Assembly: GCA_037127315.1 (NCBI GenBank)
Contig: JBBBDQ010000398.1
Span: 5,450,001-5,514,000 of the forward strand
Source of the DNA: Ascarosepion bandense
Taxonomy: Eukaryota > Mollusca > Cephalopoda > Sepiida > Sepiidae
Direction of reading: 5' to 3'
Length of the DNA: 64,000 nucleotides
Part shown: piece by piece, positions 51,945 to 62,312 of the stretch
Layout of the letters: each line of letters begins with the position of its first letter
How positions within the stretch are numbered: position 1 is the first letter of the stretch
The notes under the pieces: model-generated
Databases searched by the model: none
Told to the model about the DNA's origin: nothing
The model's input: only the letters and a program-made list of their open reading frames with translations
Program-made: the position numbers and the translations under genes

Positions 51945-52618
51945 CAAGGTTGTCCGAAAAGTTCGTAAACACTTGCAAAAAACTGAAATTTTACTCGCAA
52001 AAACAACGAAAATTATTGCTCAAAATAAAGTCCATCATTTTCCAAGACTTTCTGCCATCGATCTGCAACCATTCGGATCTGGTCAAAATACCATTCAGCC
52101 GGCTCCGAATCAAAGAATTCTTGACACGCTTCCTCGACTTTATCAAACGAGTCGAATCGGCGGCCCTTCAGAAAGTGTTGCATTGAACGGAAAAGGCCGT
52201 AATCTGATGGAGTACAGTTAGGAATGTAGGCTGGATGGAGCAGAACCTCAACGCCGTCCAGATCTTCAAACTTGTTATTGGTTTTCCTGGCGGTGTGTGG
52301 CTTGGCATTGTCCTGTTGCATCAAAGCGCGCTTTCGGGTGATCAGAGCCGGGTACATTTTCTTCAACTTTTCGTAGACCTGCTGAAGTTGCTGAGTAAAG
52401 TAAAGTTCGGCACTGAGGGCACGACCATTCCTAACCAACTCAAAATGCACGATTCCTTCAAAGTTCCACCAAACGCACAACATGACTTTCTTGCCGAATC
52501 GATCTTGTTTTGAAACCGACGGTGTCTCTTGCATTTTCTAAACCCATGGCTTGCCTCGATTGTGCTGGACTAGATAGACCCATTTTGCATGTGTTTACGA
52601 ACGTTTTGGACAACCTAA
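51945..52618 (-). mobile_element. internally deleted mariner element, 674 bp
   Basis: Bounded by TA at 51943-51944 and 52619-52620. Terminal inverted repeats: left AAGGTTGTCCGAAAAGTTCG, right (complement) TAGGTTGTCCAAAACGTTCG, about 28 bp with a few mismatches. At 674 bp it is roughly half the usual ~1.3 kb. The DNA-binding N-terminal half and the first catalytic D region are missing. Confidence 0.9.
52013..52534 (-). CDS. mariner transposase, C-terminal catalytic part (truncated)
   Basis: Open 173-codon frame without stops: DRFGKKVMLCVWWNFEGIVH (after the first acidic position), LQQVYEKLKKMYPALITRKR, MQQDNAKPHTARKTN (second D in QQDNAKPHTA), LLHPAYIPNCTPSDYGLFRS (third D in PSDYGLF), then GRRFDSFDKVEEACQEFF, VLENDGLYFEQ and TGA close to the left TIR. 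Spacing of the last two D residues fits the DD34D mariner pattern. The start at 52534 is only the first ATG left after the deletion; upstream sequence to the TIR is in another frame (LENARDTV). Full-length relatives are about 345 residues. Low decay suggests recent activity of the family, but this copy could not transpose by itself. Confidence 0.85.
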   Translation of the reverse strand: MQETPSVSKQDRFGKKVMLCVWWNFEGIVHFELVRNGRALSAELYFTQQLQQVYEKLKKMYPALITRKRALMQQDNAKPHTARKTNNKFEDLDGVEVLLHPAYIPNCTPSDYGLFRSMQHFLKGRRFDSFDKVEEACQEFFDSEPAEWYFDQIRMVADRWQKVLENDGLYFEQ

Positions 52619-52985
52619 TAGTAACATATGATATACAGATGACATAATGTTGATAGCAGACAAAGAAACGAAGCTACAAGAATTCCAAGAAAAGTCAGGG
52701 AAGGAAACCGAGAATAAATGAATAAATCTCAATAGAAAGAAAACTGAATGTTTGTTTGCCAGCAAATAAAAGAAAATAATAACCAATCATGTTTGATTTT
52801 TATATCTCTATTGCATAATTGCAATTTATTCGATTCCTGTTGCTAATAACCAAATACTCAATTTTTTTGGCAATTGATGTTTAGTCGTACAACAATTTAA
52901 CTCCAGGCAAATGTTTGAACAGAAAACGATTTCGGAAGAACTAAGCAAAGTACTGAGAGATGGGAAAATTTCATTAGAACCAAAG

Positions 52986-53295
52986 ATTTACACTATTTAC
53001 ATTGTTCGGATTTTCGGCCTCATCCTTATTGCCATATTTAGGACTGTTGTATGTTCCGGACTTCTTCAGGTGCTAGGAATTTTGAACCAAATCTTTTATT
53101 TCGATCACTAATGTCTATTATTCTTATTACTTGTGCGATGTGTCATGTCATGTACTTTTCTCTTTTTAAATCAACTCTCTGACTTATGTGTTTACCACTG
53201 CTTTATCCTGGTACTGAACTCAGAACTCTTTGGGTCAAGTCATTGGATCTAATCAACACTTTTATTTCCTGGATCATGTGTCGTTGTGTGTGTCA
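52986..53295 (-). mobile_element. S2 SINE inserted in the LINE, 11-bp TSD
   Basis: Minus strand: head GATCCAGGAAATAAAAGTG, box B-like GAGTTCAGTACC, S2 body, CUGAAGA (about 53070), ... ending AACAATGTAAATAGTGTAAAT. TAGAACCAAAG is duplicated at 52975-52985 and 53296-53306. This sets the S2 ends and shows target-primed insertion. Confidence 0.85.
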
Positions 53296-53735
53296 TAGAA
53301 CCAAAGTGTACTGAACGGTTATATAATGTCGGTAATCCAATATGGCCATGAATGTGTGTCAATCTCCTCATTTGTGAAGAACTGACTTTAGGCAATCGAA
53401 ATATGGTTAAACAGAAGCATTCTGAGAATTCGATGAATTCAATATATGAGCAATGTCAAAGATTTAAAGAAAATGGAAACAAAAGGGACAATTACGCTTA
53501 ACATCAGATGGCTTCAGTTGAAACATTTAGGACATATAACAAGGAAGACGACTTTAAAAATCTGACACTCACAAATCATACTGAATACAAGAGGGGCAGA
53601 AAAATACAGGGCATAACCCAGTTAAACATTGTGTAATTTGATGGCAAATATACAAAATTTACAAAAAGCTATAAGCGGCAGCAAATTGTGGAGAGCGATG
53701 TTCTCATTGTACTGAAAGGAAAAGATACATACACA

Positions 53736-54218
53736 AATAAATGTTATATTTTTATATACGATTTGTATTTTTGTGTTCACTGGGTATATTTTTTGTCCTC
53801 GATTGAGCTACGATGAGAAAGGAATGTGATGTGCCGCAGCGTGCTTCCGATACTAAGTTTAGAAAATAACAAAATAGATTTCAGTAATAGAGAGAGGCAT
53901 CAAAAACTTCGTAGCATCGTAATGAAAAGTATGCTATTTTACACGGCAGACATCATCAACGAGTTCAGTGTCTCATAACCAGTTTGCAAAATTAGGTTGC
54001 GACGTTTCTAGCAACTGCGTTTCTACGTTGTATTGAGGTTGCAAGAACGTTGTTTTGTAGACTCCCTATAACGCAGCCGCTTCTTGAATTTGCGACGCTA
54101 TGAGTATGGTGCCTGGTAACGTTATTAACGAAACATAGATGATACATTTCAGAAATATATTAGATCATCGTTTAAGAAAGCATTTATCCACTCGTTCTTG
54201 TACCATCAGTACATATCG
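53736..54218. other. anonymous interval
   Basis: No feature recognised. Confidence 0.4.
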
Positions 54219-54810
54219 TTAAGTGCGACACAATCCGAAGGCGAATTGGCTTGGCGAAGACGCGTTCCAGAAGCTTAGTAAAGGATTAAGAGACAGGAAG
54301 CTTTCACTAGAAACAAAAACGAGAGTACTGAATTGCCATGTGTTGCCAGTTCTTCAATATGGCAGTGGATGCTGGACAATATCATAAAAGATGAAGGAAA
54401 AACTTGAAGCAACTAAAATGTGGTTCTACTAAAGGATGCTTTAGATATCATGGACTCAGCATGTGAGCAATGATGAGGTTTTGGAAAGAATTGAAACGGA
54501 AAGGAGAATAATATTGAGCATCAGGAAGAGTTCCTGGGACATGCAATGATGAAGGAGGGCTTGCAGAACATGATACCAACAGGCTAGATAGAGGGAAGAA
54601 GAAACAGAGGGAAAAAGAGACAGAGGAAAAAGAGACAGGAAAGCAGCGGATAACATATTTGAAGGACCTAAGCAAGTGGATGACAGAACGGGTCTTGCCT
54701 GGTGCTACGGGAGAAAGCGTGCTAGGAGACACCAGGGATAATGAGACGTGGAAGGCCATGATCGCCCTACTTCCTAAAAGGACAATGCATATAGAAGAAG
54801 AAGAAAGTGA
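54219..54810 (+). pseudogene. RTE-like LINE C-terminus, broken, with GAA tail
   Basis: Fifth copy of the family at 3-593: KCDTIRRRIGL-like start with frameshift, FQKLSKGLRDRKLSLETKTR, LQYGSGCWTIS then stop, EATKMWFY then stop, HVSNDEVLERIETERRIILS, GHAMMKEGLQNM, YLKDLSKWMTERVLPGATGE, METWKAMIALLPK. An 18-bp insertion of GAGGGAAAAAGAGACA-type duplicates 54595-54630. GAAGAAGAAG tail at 54797-54806. Confidence 0.8.
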
Positions 54811-56568
54811 AGAAAAAGTATTATGTTGTTATTTGACCAGAGCGGAATTTTAGCGAGGCACCTCGTAAGGCTAATAACGTTAGGGATGAGTGGTCAGTTT
54901 GAGGTTAGCAAAATAGTGAATTACAGCAATACAGTTGCCCCACCTACGCATATACACCGACAAAATTCCATTCTTTAAGCAATGTTGAGCGAAAGATTCT
55001 TTCTACACCGAGTGGTAACAATTTAAATATATCAACCAAACAACTGCTGTTCTGTTGGTGGGAATTAAAATATATCAAATGAATTCCTTACGGTGGAAGG
55101 TCTACCCAACAGGTACACGTTTATAAAATAAACTAAAACCATTGCTGAAATATATGAGCAAGAGCTGTCTGGTCTTCCCTTTCCTCTCTCAATAGAATCC
55201 AAAACCATCCGGCGTCCTTGTAGGCAATGACTTACTTTCCTCTCTGCAATAAATTTCTTACAGATGAGACGTTGTAAGCATCTCGTTGGTCTATCACTTG
55301 TTTCTAGCGAGAGTATTCAGATTGACTACACTCCTTATTTCCACGAGTCCAAAGCCAAAAGCTACGCCATGGACATTGTAGTCAACCTCTCTCATTTCCA
55401 TCGTGTTTCCTTGCTGAAATGTACAGTCCATTCAAACAGCTTCTTCCCACGAACCACTGACAAGAATTTTCTCCATGATCACTACAAACTTAATCTGTTC
55501 CAGTCTAGGTGTTAATCGTTATCTTCAACACATATTCGCATAAAATATGCCTCTTAATTTGTAATTCCCTACCGCGAGTGTCCCTTGGTTCTTTTATAGT
55601 GTGAACATAATTATAAAGTATAATTTATACACAGTTTCAAGTCTAAACGATCAATATTTAGAGATAGACTCAAGTATATGAAATAATTATCCTCTTATAT
55701 TTACCTATAGTTATGAATTATATTCAAGAAGACAGAATGTATGGCTTTCAGCAAACGAAACGCCTATATTGCGAACTCTGAGTTAAAGACACAAAAGGTT
55801 AGAAAAGGCCACATTTAAAATATCTACGAAGATACAGAGTTAAAAATATCAGTACAATTTTTTTTTAATTAAAAAAATATCATAGCAAATTAAAAGAATG
55901 AGGATAACCCCACATAGTCTATTGGAAGACATAGGGAAACAAATATGTTTTTACGCACATCAGAGCACTTTCACTTCGATTCCATTGGTTGATTCTCAGT
56001 TTTGATTTTCTGCAATAAACTTTTTGTTTCTCAAAACTTATTGTGCTAGATAAAGATTCTATCACATGGTGATTTTTATTCTAATTTTGTACAGTAATTT
56101 CACTAGACGTTTGAGTTCGATTTGTGTCTTATATTAATTACGAAACTCAGTGGACTTTCTGTTGCAGTGTTGTCATTTTCATCAAAAGACAGGGATCAAT
56201 AATACGCAATTTTAACATCTACCAATTACGACAAACGAAAATGAAAAGAAAAATCTCTTCATCAGCTTTAAAATTTCATACCTCTTTAACATACAAAGAT
56301 GTGTATTGATTGATTGTAACTGTAATGAATACAATACACTGTGGTTTTATAGATCAGTTCAAGGACACCGTATATATTACTTCCGAGAATTATTCGAGTT
56401 AATATCAGCAATCTTAATGCTTCACCTCCTATTTTCTTATTTAAAGTTTTCTTTATAACATTTAGCTTTATTGTCCGAAAATCTGCGATCATTTATTGTC
56501 CCCGTTCTTTGAATTATTTGAAAGAAGTATGATTAATATCGTTTTTATTTTCGACGTATACTATATCT
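54811..56568. other. long interval without recognised genes
   Basis: 55380-55500 weakly resembles 30290-30480. Open frames at 55264-55515 and 56124-56309 have no recognisable domain. Nothing else seen. Confidence 0.4.
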
Positions 56569-56569
56569 G

Positions 56570-56795
56570 GTGCGTTATGGTGCAATGGATACTGGCTCAG
56601 AATGAGACATAGAAAAGCCGAGTTCGAATTCTAGTTAAATTCGTTGTATTTACTCACACGAAAATGAAGGTATAAATCCATTTTTCTCTCCCCCCAGCTA
56701 TGGGTTGAATAGAAGATCAGATTTGGTTCTATAGACTTGGTTCGCAACTAGTTAAGCGGAGAAAGTAATGACAACCAACATTCAATGACAATCTT
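56570..56795 (+). mobile_element. tRNA-derived SINE, family S1, diverged and 3'-truncated
   Basis: GGTGCGTTATGGTGCAATGG, box B-like GAGTTCGAATTCTAG, CAGCTATGGGTTGAATAGA, GGTTCTATAGACTTGGTTCG, ending near AATGACAATC. Confidence 0.75.
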
Positions 56796-56875
56796 AAGAA
56801 TTAAGTTTCATCAGGAAATTGAAATAGAAAAACTGTGAAATGTTTCCGGCTCTTTTTAGTTCAAATAAATATTAA

Positions 56876-57345
56876 TACACTATTTACATTATTCAGACTA
56901 GCATCCCCATCTTTATTGCCATTTCCACGTTCGGCCGTTGTACACTCCGGCTTTCTTCTAGGGATTTCAAACCGAGTCCTTTTTTACGATCACTAGGTTT
57001 TATCATTCTCATTCCTTGTGAACCACTTCTGATACTCATGAGTTATCTCTCTTTAACTCGAATCTCAAAGTTACTTGTTCACTACTGCTGTAGCCTGGTA
57101 TTGAACTCACAACTCTTTGGGTCAAGTCACTGGAACTAACCAACAACTATATCCACTGGACATGCCTACCAGTAGCGGCTCACAAGGAATGAGACTGATA
57201 TACCCCAGTGATCGTAATAAACGATTTGGTTCGAACTTCCTAGCACCGGAAAACAAACCGAAGCGTACAACGGACAAAACCTCGTGAAAGTTACAACAAA
57301 GACGATGACAATAATGTGAATAATGTGAATAATGTGAATACTACC
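56876..57345. mobile_element. S2 SINE composite: full minus-strand copy plus inverted plus-strand tail
   Basis: 56876-57165 is a full minus-strand S2 (head CCAGTGGATATAGTTGTTGG, box B-like GTGAGTTCAATACC). 57168-57345 is a plus-strand 3' part (CACAAGGAATGAGACTGATA, GATTTGGTTCGAACTTCC, ... GACGATGACAATAATG) with a (GTGAATAAT)n tail. Mirror image of 30709-31131. The hammerhead-like core is eroded in both halves (CUAGAAGA; CCGGAAAA). Confidence 0.65.
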
Positions 57346-57363
57346 TTATCTCAGATATATAGA

Positions 57364-57830
57364 CTAACTAGCAGTATAGCCCGGCGTTTCTCGAGTGTAA
57401 TGAAAGCTCTAAAACTAATCCATCGTCCTGGAGTTCAGACTTAGCCAAAAGAATATTTGTGTGAAGTTTGGTGAGAATCGGATAAAAGATTGTAGATTTG
57501 CATAAAGGGCATACAGATAAACCGACACACACACAAACATCTTACCTTTTGTATATATATATTATCCATTTTCTGCACTATTGTAAGAACTGCAACCTTA
57601 AAACTTCTGATTATCGTTTCTTATGTCTTTGTCTATGAGTGTATCATATTTGATTAAAATCAGACCACTCCTTCTATAACCCGATTTTTCGATTATCGAT
57701 TTTCGATATTTTATCCGTGGTACCTCGACACAAAACCTAGCTAAGAATACTCGAGACGCTTATAGTACAACTGTGTAATTTTTCAAGAAAATCAGTTCAG
57801 CCGTTTTGGAGTCGATAGGTAACGAACACA

Positions 57831-57866
<36 letters not shown>

Positions 57867-57906
57867 GTTACATACACACACAATAATCTTAGATAGATTA
57901 GATAGA
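57364..57906. repeat. dispersed repeat with CA-rich centre (family of 21186-21475)
   Basis: CTAACTAGCAGTATAGCCCG, GTTTGGTGAGAATCGGATAA, AAGGGCATACAGATAAACCG, then after (TA)n the ACCACTCCTTCTATAACCCG and GCCGTTTTGGAGTCGATAGG blocks, (CA)n 57833-57861, ending TCTTAGATAGATTAGATAGA. No ORF. I do not recognise the class. Confidence 0.6.
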
Positions 57907-57949
57907 TATTAATGTACATTGATTTTTCTTAATACATATTATTAATACA

Positions 57950-58380
57950 TATTGCTTTTTTCAATCCAAAATTAGTTATTTTGATTACGAACGTTATTTT
58001 TTGTGAGTACACCGGGATTTTATTCTCCTAAACGGTAAAATTAATAACAACTGGCCCAAATCGAGCAAAAATGTCCACAGCGACAAGTACCAGACATTGT
58101 TGAGTTCGAATATCAGTTGAATTCATATCATTCTCTTAAGTACAATTACCCTTAGAAAAGTATTGAGGTATTAACCCATTTCTTCTCGCTCCATCTATTG
58201 GTTGAATAGCAGGACATATTGGGTTGTATTGTCTTACATGTCAACCAGTCTGACGAAGAAACAAATAGCAATCTACTGCGGAAAAATATTCCTCGTCAAC
58301 CATGAATCAAAAGAGAAATGATCGCTCAAGCGTCTACCACGAATGGCATTTAACTGACTGACCATATCCAGGAATCTTTA
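57950..58380 (+). mobile_element. old composite repeat with S1-derived SINE (pair of 33660-34172)
   Basis: CCAAAATTAGTTATTTTGAT, CCGGGATTTTATTCTCCTAA, CGACAAGTACCAGACATTG, then headless S1 body (GAGTTCGAATATCAGTTGAA ... AATGGCATTTAACTGACTGA). Its 5' continuation lies at 56802-56875, displaced by about 1 kb of inserted repeats. Confidence 0.6.
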
Positions 58381-58432
58381 AAAGACTTTGAACAGAGTGT
58401 CTAGTCGCAATAAATTTTCCTCCAGTAAGATT

Positions 58433-58867
58433 CGTTTATGGCCATATCACATTGAATACACCGGTTCTCGCTTGATCACCGAAGTTAAGCAACGTTGAGT
58501 CTGGTCGGTAATTAGATGGGTGACCGCTTGGAAATACCAGGTGCTGTAAGCGTTTAGTGACGGATGTGCGTTGTGGTGTGCATTCACTTAAGCACTGGCA
58601 CCCTTGGGAAAGGTATTAATCCGTCCCTTCCCTCCAGTTATGGGTTAAATAACTAGTGTAGGACTTGGGGACTTAAAAAAACAAATCCAATAAATTTCGA
58701 TACTTGAAAAGAATAAATATTATTAGACACAAAACTTATATAAAAACAACAATAAATTGTTGAAAGAAAAAGGTATTACCAGCAATAAATATGTAAAATT
58801 TAGTTTGCAATAAATGACCCGCCGAGGTTGATATGCCATAAAAACAAAAGCAACCAACAACCAACCT
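58433..58867 (+). mobile_element. 5S-rRNA/tRNA chimeric SINE (copy B) with 8-bp TSD
   Basis: Same architecture as copy A: 5S head, linker TTTAGTGACGGATGTGCG, S1-derived part with about 70 bp deleted between TTGTGGTG and TGCATTCAC (removing most of the A-to-B box region), CTTGGGGACTT, the same A/T-rich tail and CAACCAACAACCAACC end. GTAAGATT is duplicated at 58425-58432 and 58868-58875. Confidence 0.85.
58434..58551 (+). pseudogene. 5S rRNA-derived sequence (SINE head)
   Basis: GGCCATATCACATTGAATAC, GATCACCGAAGTTAAGCAAC, GTCGGTAATTAGATGGGTGA, CCAGGTGCTGTAAGC. Box A and box C regions readable. Not a functional gene, by its context in a bounded SINE. Confidence 0.9.
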
Positions 58868-58875
58868 GTAAGATT

Positions 58876-59528
58876 TTAACAGTCTTTTGAAATAGACGCA
58901 ATAACAGCCGTTCTACAATAGGTTGTATTCGGTTTCCTCGAGAGGATTTTCATTGACACGAAACGGAGATTCCGTTCAGAAAAAAAAATATCTTGCATAT
59001 TTTATGATTTCGTTTTGTTCCTTCTCGATTGTAAAAGGCATAACGATTTTGGTATAACCTTGCCATCAATGACAACCTGCTGTCACGAAGCAAGTGAGTG
59101 TTCGTCATTATCCTACCCCATTTTTATCTATTCACAATGGCTGCACGACGGTATCGAACGAGGCTGCATGACGAATGAAGCATGAAGCATGAAGTAGATT
59201 TGAGAACTTAACGAAAGAAATAAAAATCATACCTAAGCGAGTTTATCTAAATATTGTCAAACATAGAAATAAACAGTAAGACATGACTTTTGCTTCATTA
59301 AAACAGAGATAAGTCACAGCGGGAAAATTATGTTATGGAAATGGCATCAAATCTATCAGTCCCTGTCGGTGGGAAAAATTTTCAATATTGTCGAAAGCAT
59401 GCATTTAAGTTTATTTTTTTATTATTTTTATCAGAGGATGACACGCAGAGATATTTTCTCTTTGATAAGCTAACGTTTCATTTCTGATTTCATGCATATA
59501 GTTGGAGCGATTAATCAACTCATTATTT
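58876..59528. other. anonymous interval
   Basis: No feature recognised. Confidence 0.4.
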
Positions 59529-59529
59529 T

Positions 59530-59610
59530 CATACAGATATATATATATGAAATCCATTCTTAATAATGGCTAAATTTATAGTCGAATGCGCTCGATAAAC
59601 AAAACATTGG
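59530..59610 (+). repeat. single arm of the 12.6-kb motif family beside (TA)n
   Basis: After (TA)n 59536-59548: CTTAATAATGGCTAAATTTA, TAGTCGAATGCGCTCGATAA, aligned with 12699-12745. Core boxes eroded. Confidence 0.4.
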
Positions 59611-59748
59611 AGCAATTTTTTTCCTGAAACAAAAAAAAAATACACAAGATATAAAAAAAATTACATAGCCATTATACGTTGTCTTTCTGTTTTAATAAAA
59701 CCTACATTAAAAAGAATGCTGCTCAAATATATATATATATAGTCATCC

Positions 59749-59935
59749 ACAGTGAGATCTGTTTCACAGCTCATCAGTACAGTTAGACATCCGATTGCTT
59801 TTACCCGGGATTGAAACCCGACCGAATTGGCGTCAGACGGTGATCCTACCTTTGAGCCATGGGCGCTCGGTAGAAAGAGGCAGACTTTTAGCGTGTGATG
59901 TATCATACACCAATAGCTAGGGTGCTCCAGTTTTT
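59749..59935 (-). mobile_element. S3 repeat, 3' two-thirds, hammerhead with stem II deleted
   Basis: Minus strand: TCTGCCTCTTTC, tRNA-like block (CCATGGCTCAAAGGTAGGAT, box B-like GTCGGGTTTCAATCCC), GATGTCTAACTGTA, CUGAUGA, GCUGU directly followed by GAAACAGAUCU. The 3' half of stem II is missing, so it cannot fold as a hammerhead. Ends at (TA)n. Confidence 0.75.
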
Positions 59936-59936
59936 G

Positions 59937-60086
59937 TCATAAATAAATTAGAACGGTACACAATTGTATTAAACTGTGTTCAATACAATTATATGTATTA
60001 CTTTCAGCAAATAAAAAAATATTCAAATGTTCTACAACATTTGAATATTTTTTATTTGCTGAAAGTAATACATTTCAAAATGAGAA

Positions 60087-60131
<45 letters not shown>
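59937..60131. repeat. foldback arm, near-perfect 38-bp hairpin and (TA)n
   Basis: 59937-59992 is a piece of the 24.2-kb family (TGTCATAAATAAATTAGAAC, TGTGTTCAATACAATTATAT). 59993-60031 and 60036-60073 form a hairpin with a CTAC loop and one indel. (TA)n 60090-60131. Confidence 0.85.
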
Positions 60132-60135
<4 letters not shown>

Positions 60136-60417
60136 GTTTCATTGAATAATATAGACAAGTTCTGTCTATTTTGTGAAAGATCCTTTCGTATGATTTGATT
60201 AGTTTGATAGAGTTGTCATGAAAGGACGACAAGAAATCGCAATGATTGTTGATTTTTTATCAGGTCTGAGCTTTCGCCTTACATAAGCTATTATCAAAGG
60301 ATGAACATTTAATTTATAGCGAACATAGAACATTTCAATTGTTAACTGAGTGGAGTTATACAGAGAAAATTAAACAGGTCCACTTTTTGCGAAATATTTG
60401 AAAAAATTAAACAGATC

Positions 60418-60459
<42 letters not shown>

Positions 60460-60641
60460 TCAAATTAAGTACATTCAGTAAAATATAAATTAAAATATAT
60501 ATAAATATAAAATATATTTAAATATATATGGATATATATATATGCCGTGGACCCGGATAAAAGTCCAGCAAGAAATAATACAACAATCAAAATAGGAAAT
60601 AACGAATATATATTAACACAGCAAAATACAAATGCTTAGAA
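60132..60641. other. anonymous interval with (TA)n
   Basis: (TA)n at 60420-60456. No gene. Confidence 0.4.
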
Positions 60642-61155
60642 TAATTTTAATTTTTGTCAGTTTAATTTTTGTCTTTAATTTGTCTGATTTTTTTAACAGG
60701 GGTAGTATTCTGCTATTGTAAATAATTTTTGCGTTTACATCTCGTTTCGACGTAAATGGTGAAAGTTTTCATAGTGGTTTCACTGCTTGAAGGAATTCTT
60801 TAAGGGTAGGGTCGGTGTATCATTGGTCATTATGAACCACTCTTCGCAGCTGGCCCTCCTTTCTCTCTTTCTCTCTCTCTCTCTCTTTTCCGATTTCAAC
60901 TAACCCAAGATGGCGGATAACACCAGTAAATTCTCTGGGAAAATTAAAGAACGGAACCCTAGTTCAGTACTTCGGCTCAAATTTTCAGTCTCTCTTACCT
61001 AACTGGTATGTTGATTTCCGCATTTTATTTTAATTTTTTATTTAAATTTTAATTTTTGTCGGTTTAATTTTTGTCTTTAATTTGTCTGAATTTTTTAACA
61101 GGGGTAGTATTCTGCTATTGTAAATAATTTTTGCGTTTAAATCACGTTTCGACAT
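60642..61155. repeat. 115-bp direct repeat
   Basis: 60642-60756 and 61040-61155 share AATTTTTGTCTTTAATTTGT, ACAGGGGTAGTATTCTGCTA and TTTTTGCGTTTA with few changes; the 283 bp between include (CT)n at 60862-60887. Confidence 0.8.
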
Positions 61156-61199
61156 TTACTAAGTTAAAACTTAATTTTTTTTTTATTATTGAAATAGGT

Positions 61200-62312
61200 A
61201 GTACTCACCATCACCTGGTTTTACACTCTACCCCCATCTTTTGAACAGGAGTAGAGGTGATCGCCTTGTTTCTTGTTTAGGAAGGGGTTTCCGGTACATA
61301 TTCCTTCCACTTCGGTCGTGATTTCCAATCTTCTCACTTCCTTTTTTGTTTATTTTTTATTCACTTGGAGTAGATAGACTGAATTATCGCGAGGTTCACA
61401 CTCTACCCATGTCTATTGAACAGGTGTAGAGGCTCATCCCTTGTTCCCTGTTTAGGATGTGGTTTCCGGCTTTCTCTTTTCCAGTCTTTTCACTTTTTTT
61501 TGTTTATTTTTTTAAATGGAGTAGATAGACTAAACTATTGCCCGGTTCACACTACACCCACGTCTATTGAACAGGTGTAGAGGCTCATCCCTTGTTCCCT
61601 GTTTAGGATGTGGTTTCCGGTTTTCTCTTTTCCAATCTTTTTACTTTCTTCTTTGCTTATGTTTTTTTTTTTTTTAATTGGAGTAGATAGGCTGAACTAT
61701 CGCCTGGTTCACACTCCATCCACTTCTATTGAACAGGTGTAGAGGCTCGTCCCTTGTTCCCTGTTTAGGATGTGGTTTCTGGCTTTCTCTTTTCCAATCG
61801 TTTTATTTTTTTTTTTTCAATTGGAGTAGATAGACTGAACTATCGCCCGGTTCACACTCCACCCACGTCTATTGAACATTTGTAGAGGTTCGTCTCTTGT
61901 TCCCTGTTTAGGATGTGGTTTCCGGCTTTCTCTTTTCCAGTCTTTTCACTTTTTTTTGTTTATTTTTTTAAATGGAGTAGATAGACTAAACTATCGCCCT
62001 GTTCACACACCACCCACGTCTATTGAACAGGTGTAGAGGCTCGTCCCTTGTTCCCTGTTTAGGATGTGGTTTCCGGCTTTCTCTTTTCCAGTCTTTTCAC
62101 TTTTTTTTTTGTTTATTTTTTTAATTGGAGTAGATAGACTAAACTATCGCCCGGTTCACACTACACCCACGTCTATTGAATAGTGTAGAGGCTCATCCCT
62201 TGTTCCCTGCTTAGGACGTAGTTTCCGGCTTTCTCTTTTCCAATCTATTCTCTCTTACGTTGCCCCCTGCACACCAGTGGCCTTACCGCCTTGCCTGGGG
62301 TGATGTGATTAA
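61200..62312 (+). mobile_element. LINE family B 3' end expanded to about seven tandem 3'-UTR units
   Basis: Units of 140-160 bp start near 61215, 61370, 61520, 61680, 61822, 61974 and 62127; each has GGAGTAGATAGAC, GGTTCACAC, CACGTCTATTGAACAGG, TCCCTTGTTCCCTGTTTAGG, CCGGCTTTCTCTTTTCC and a variable T-run. The last unit leads into GCCCCCTGCACACCAGTGGC ... GGGGTGATGTGATT and an A-run. Unit-length differences are mainly in the T-run. Confidence 0.85.

Larger units (their letters stand above)
51800..53735 (+). pseudogene. RTE-like LINE, RT palm to C-terminus, carrying two later insertions
   Basis: Piece 1 (51840-51944): RERCVLSPDLFSLYRETILR, the RT block before the catalytic loop, to GHNN. Piece 2 (52619-52985): YTDDIMLIADKETKLQEFQE (motif C, YADD changed to YTDD), KKTECLF, then further down ISEELSKVLRDGKISLEPK. 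Piece 3 (53307-53735): MSVIQYGHECVSISS, RSILRIR, YMSNVKDLKKMETKGTITLN, RWLQLKHLGHITRK and a broken end. The reading frame across the mariner site is continuous once the mariner and one TA are removed, and across the SINE site once one 11-bp copy is removed. This is the only RTE-like copy here that keeps RT motif C. Stops throughout. Confidence 0.75.
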
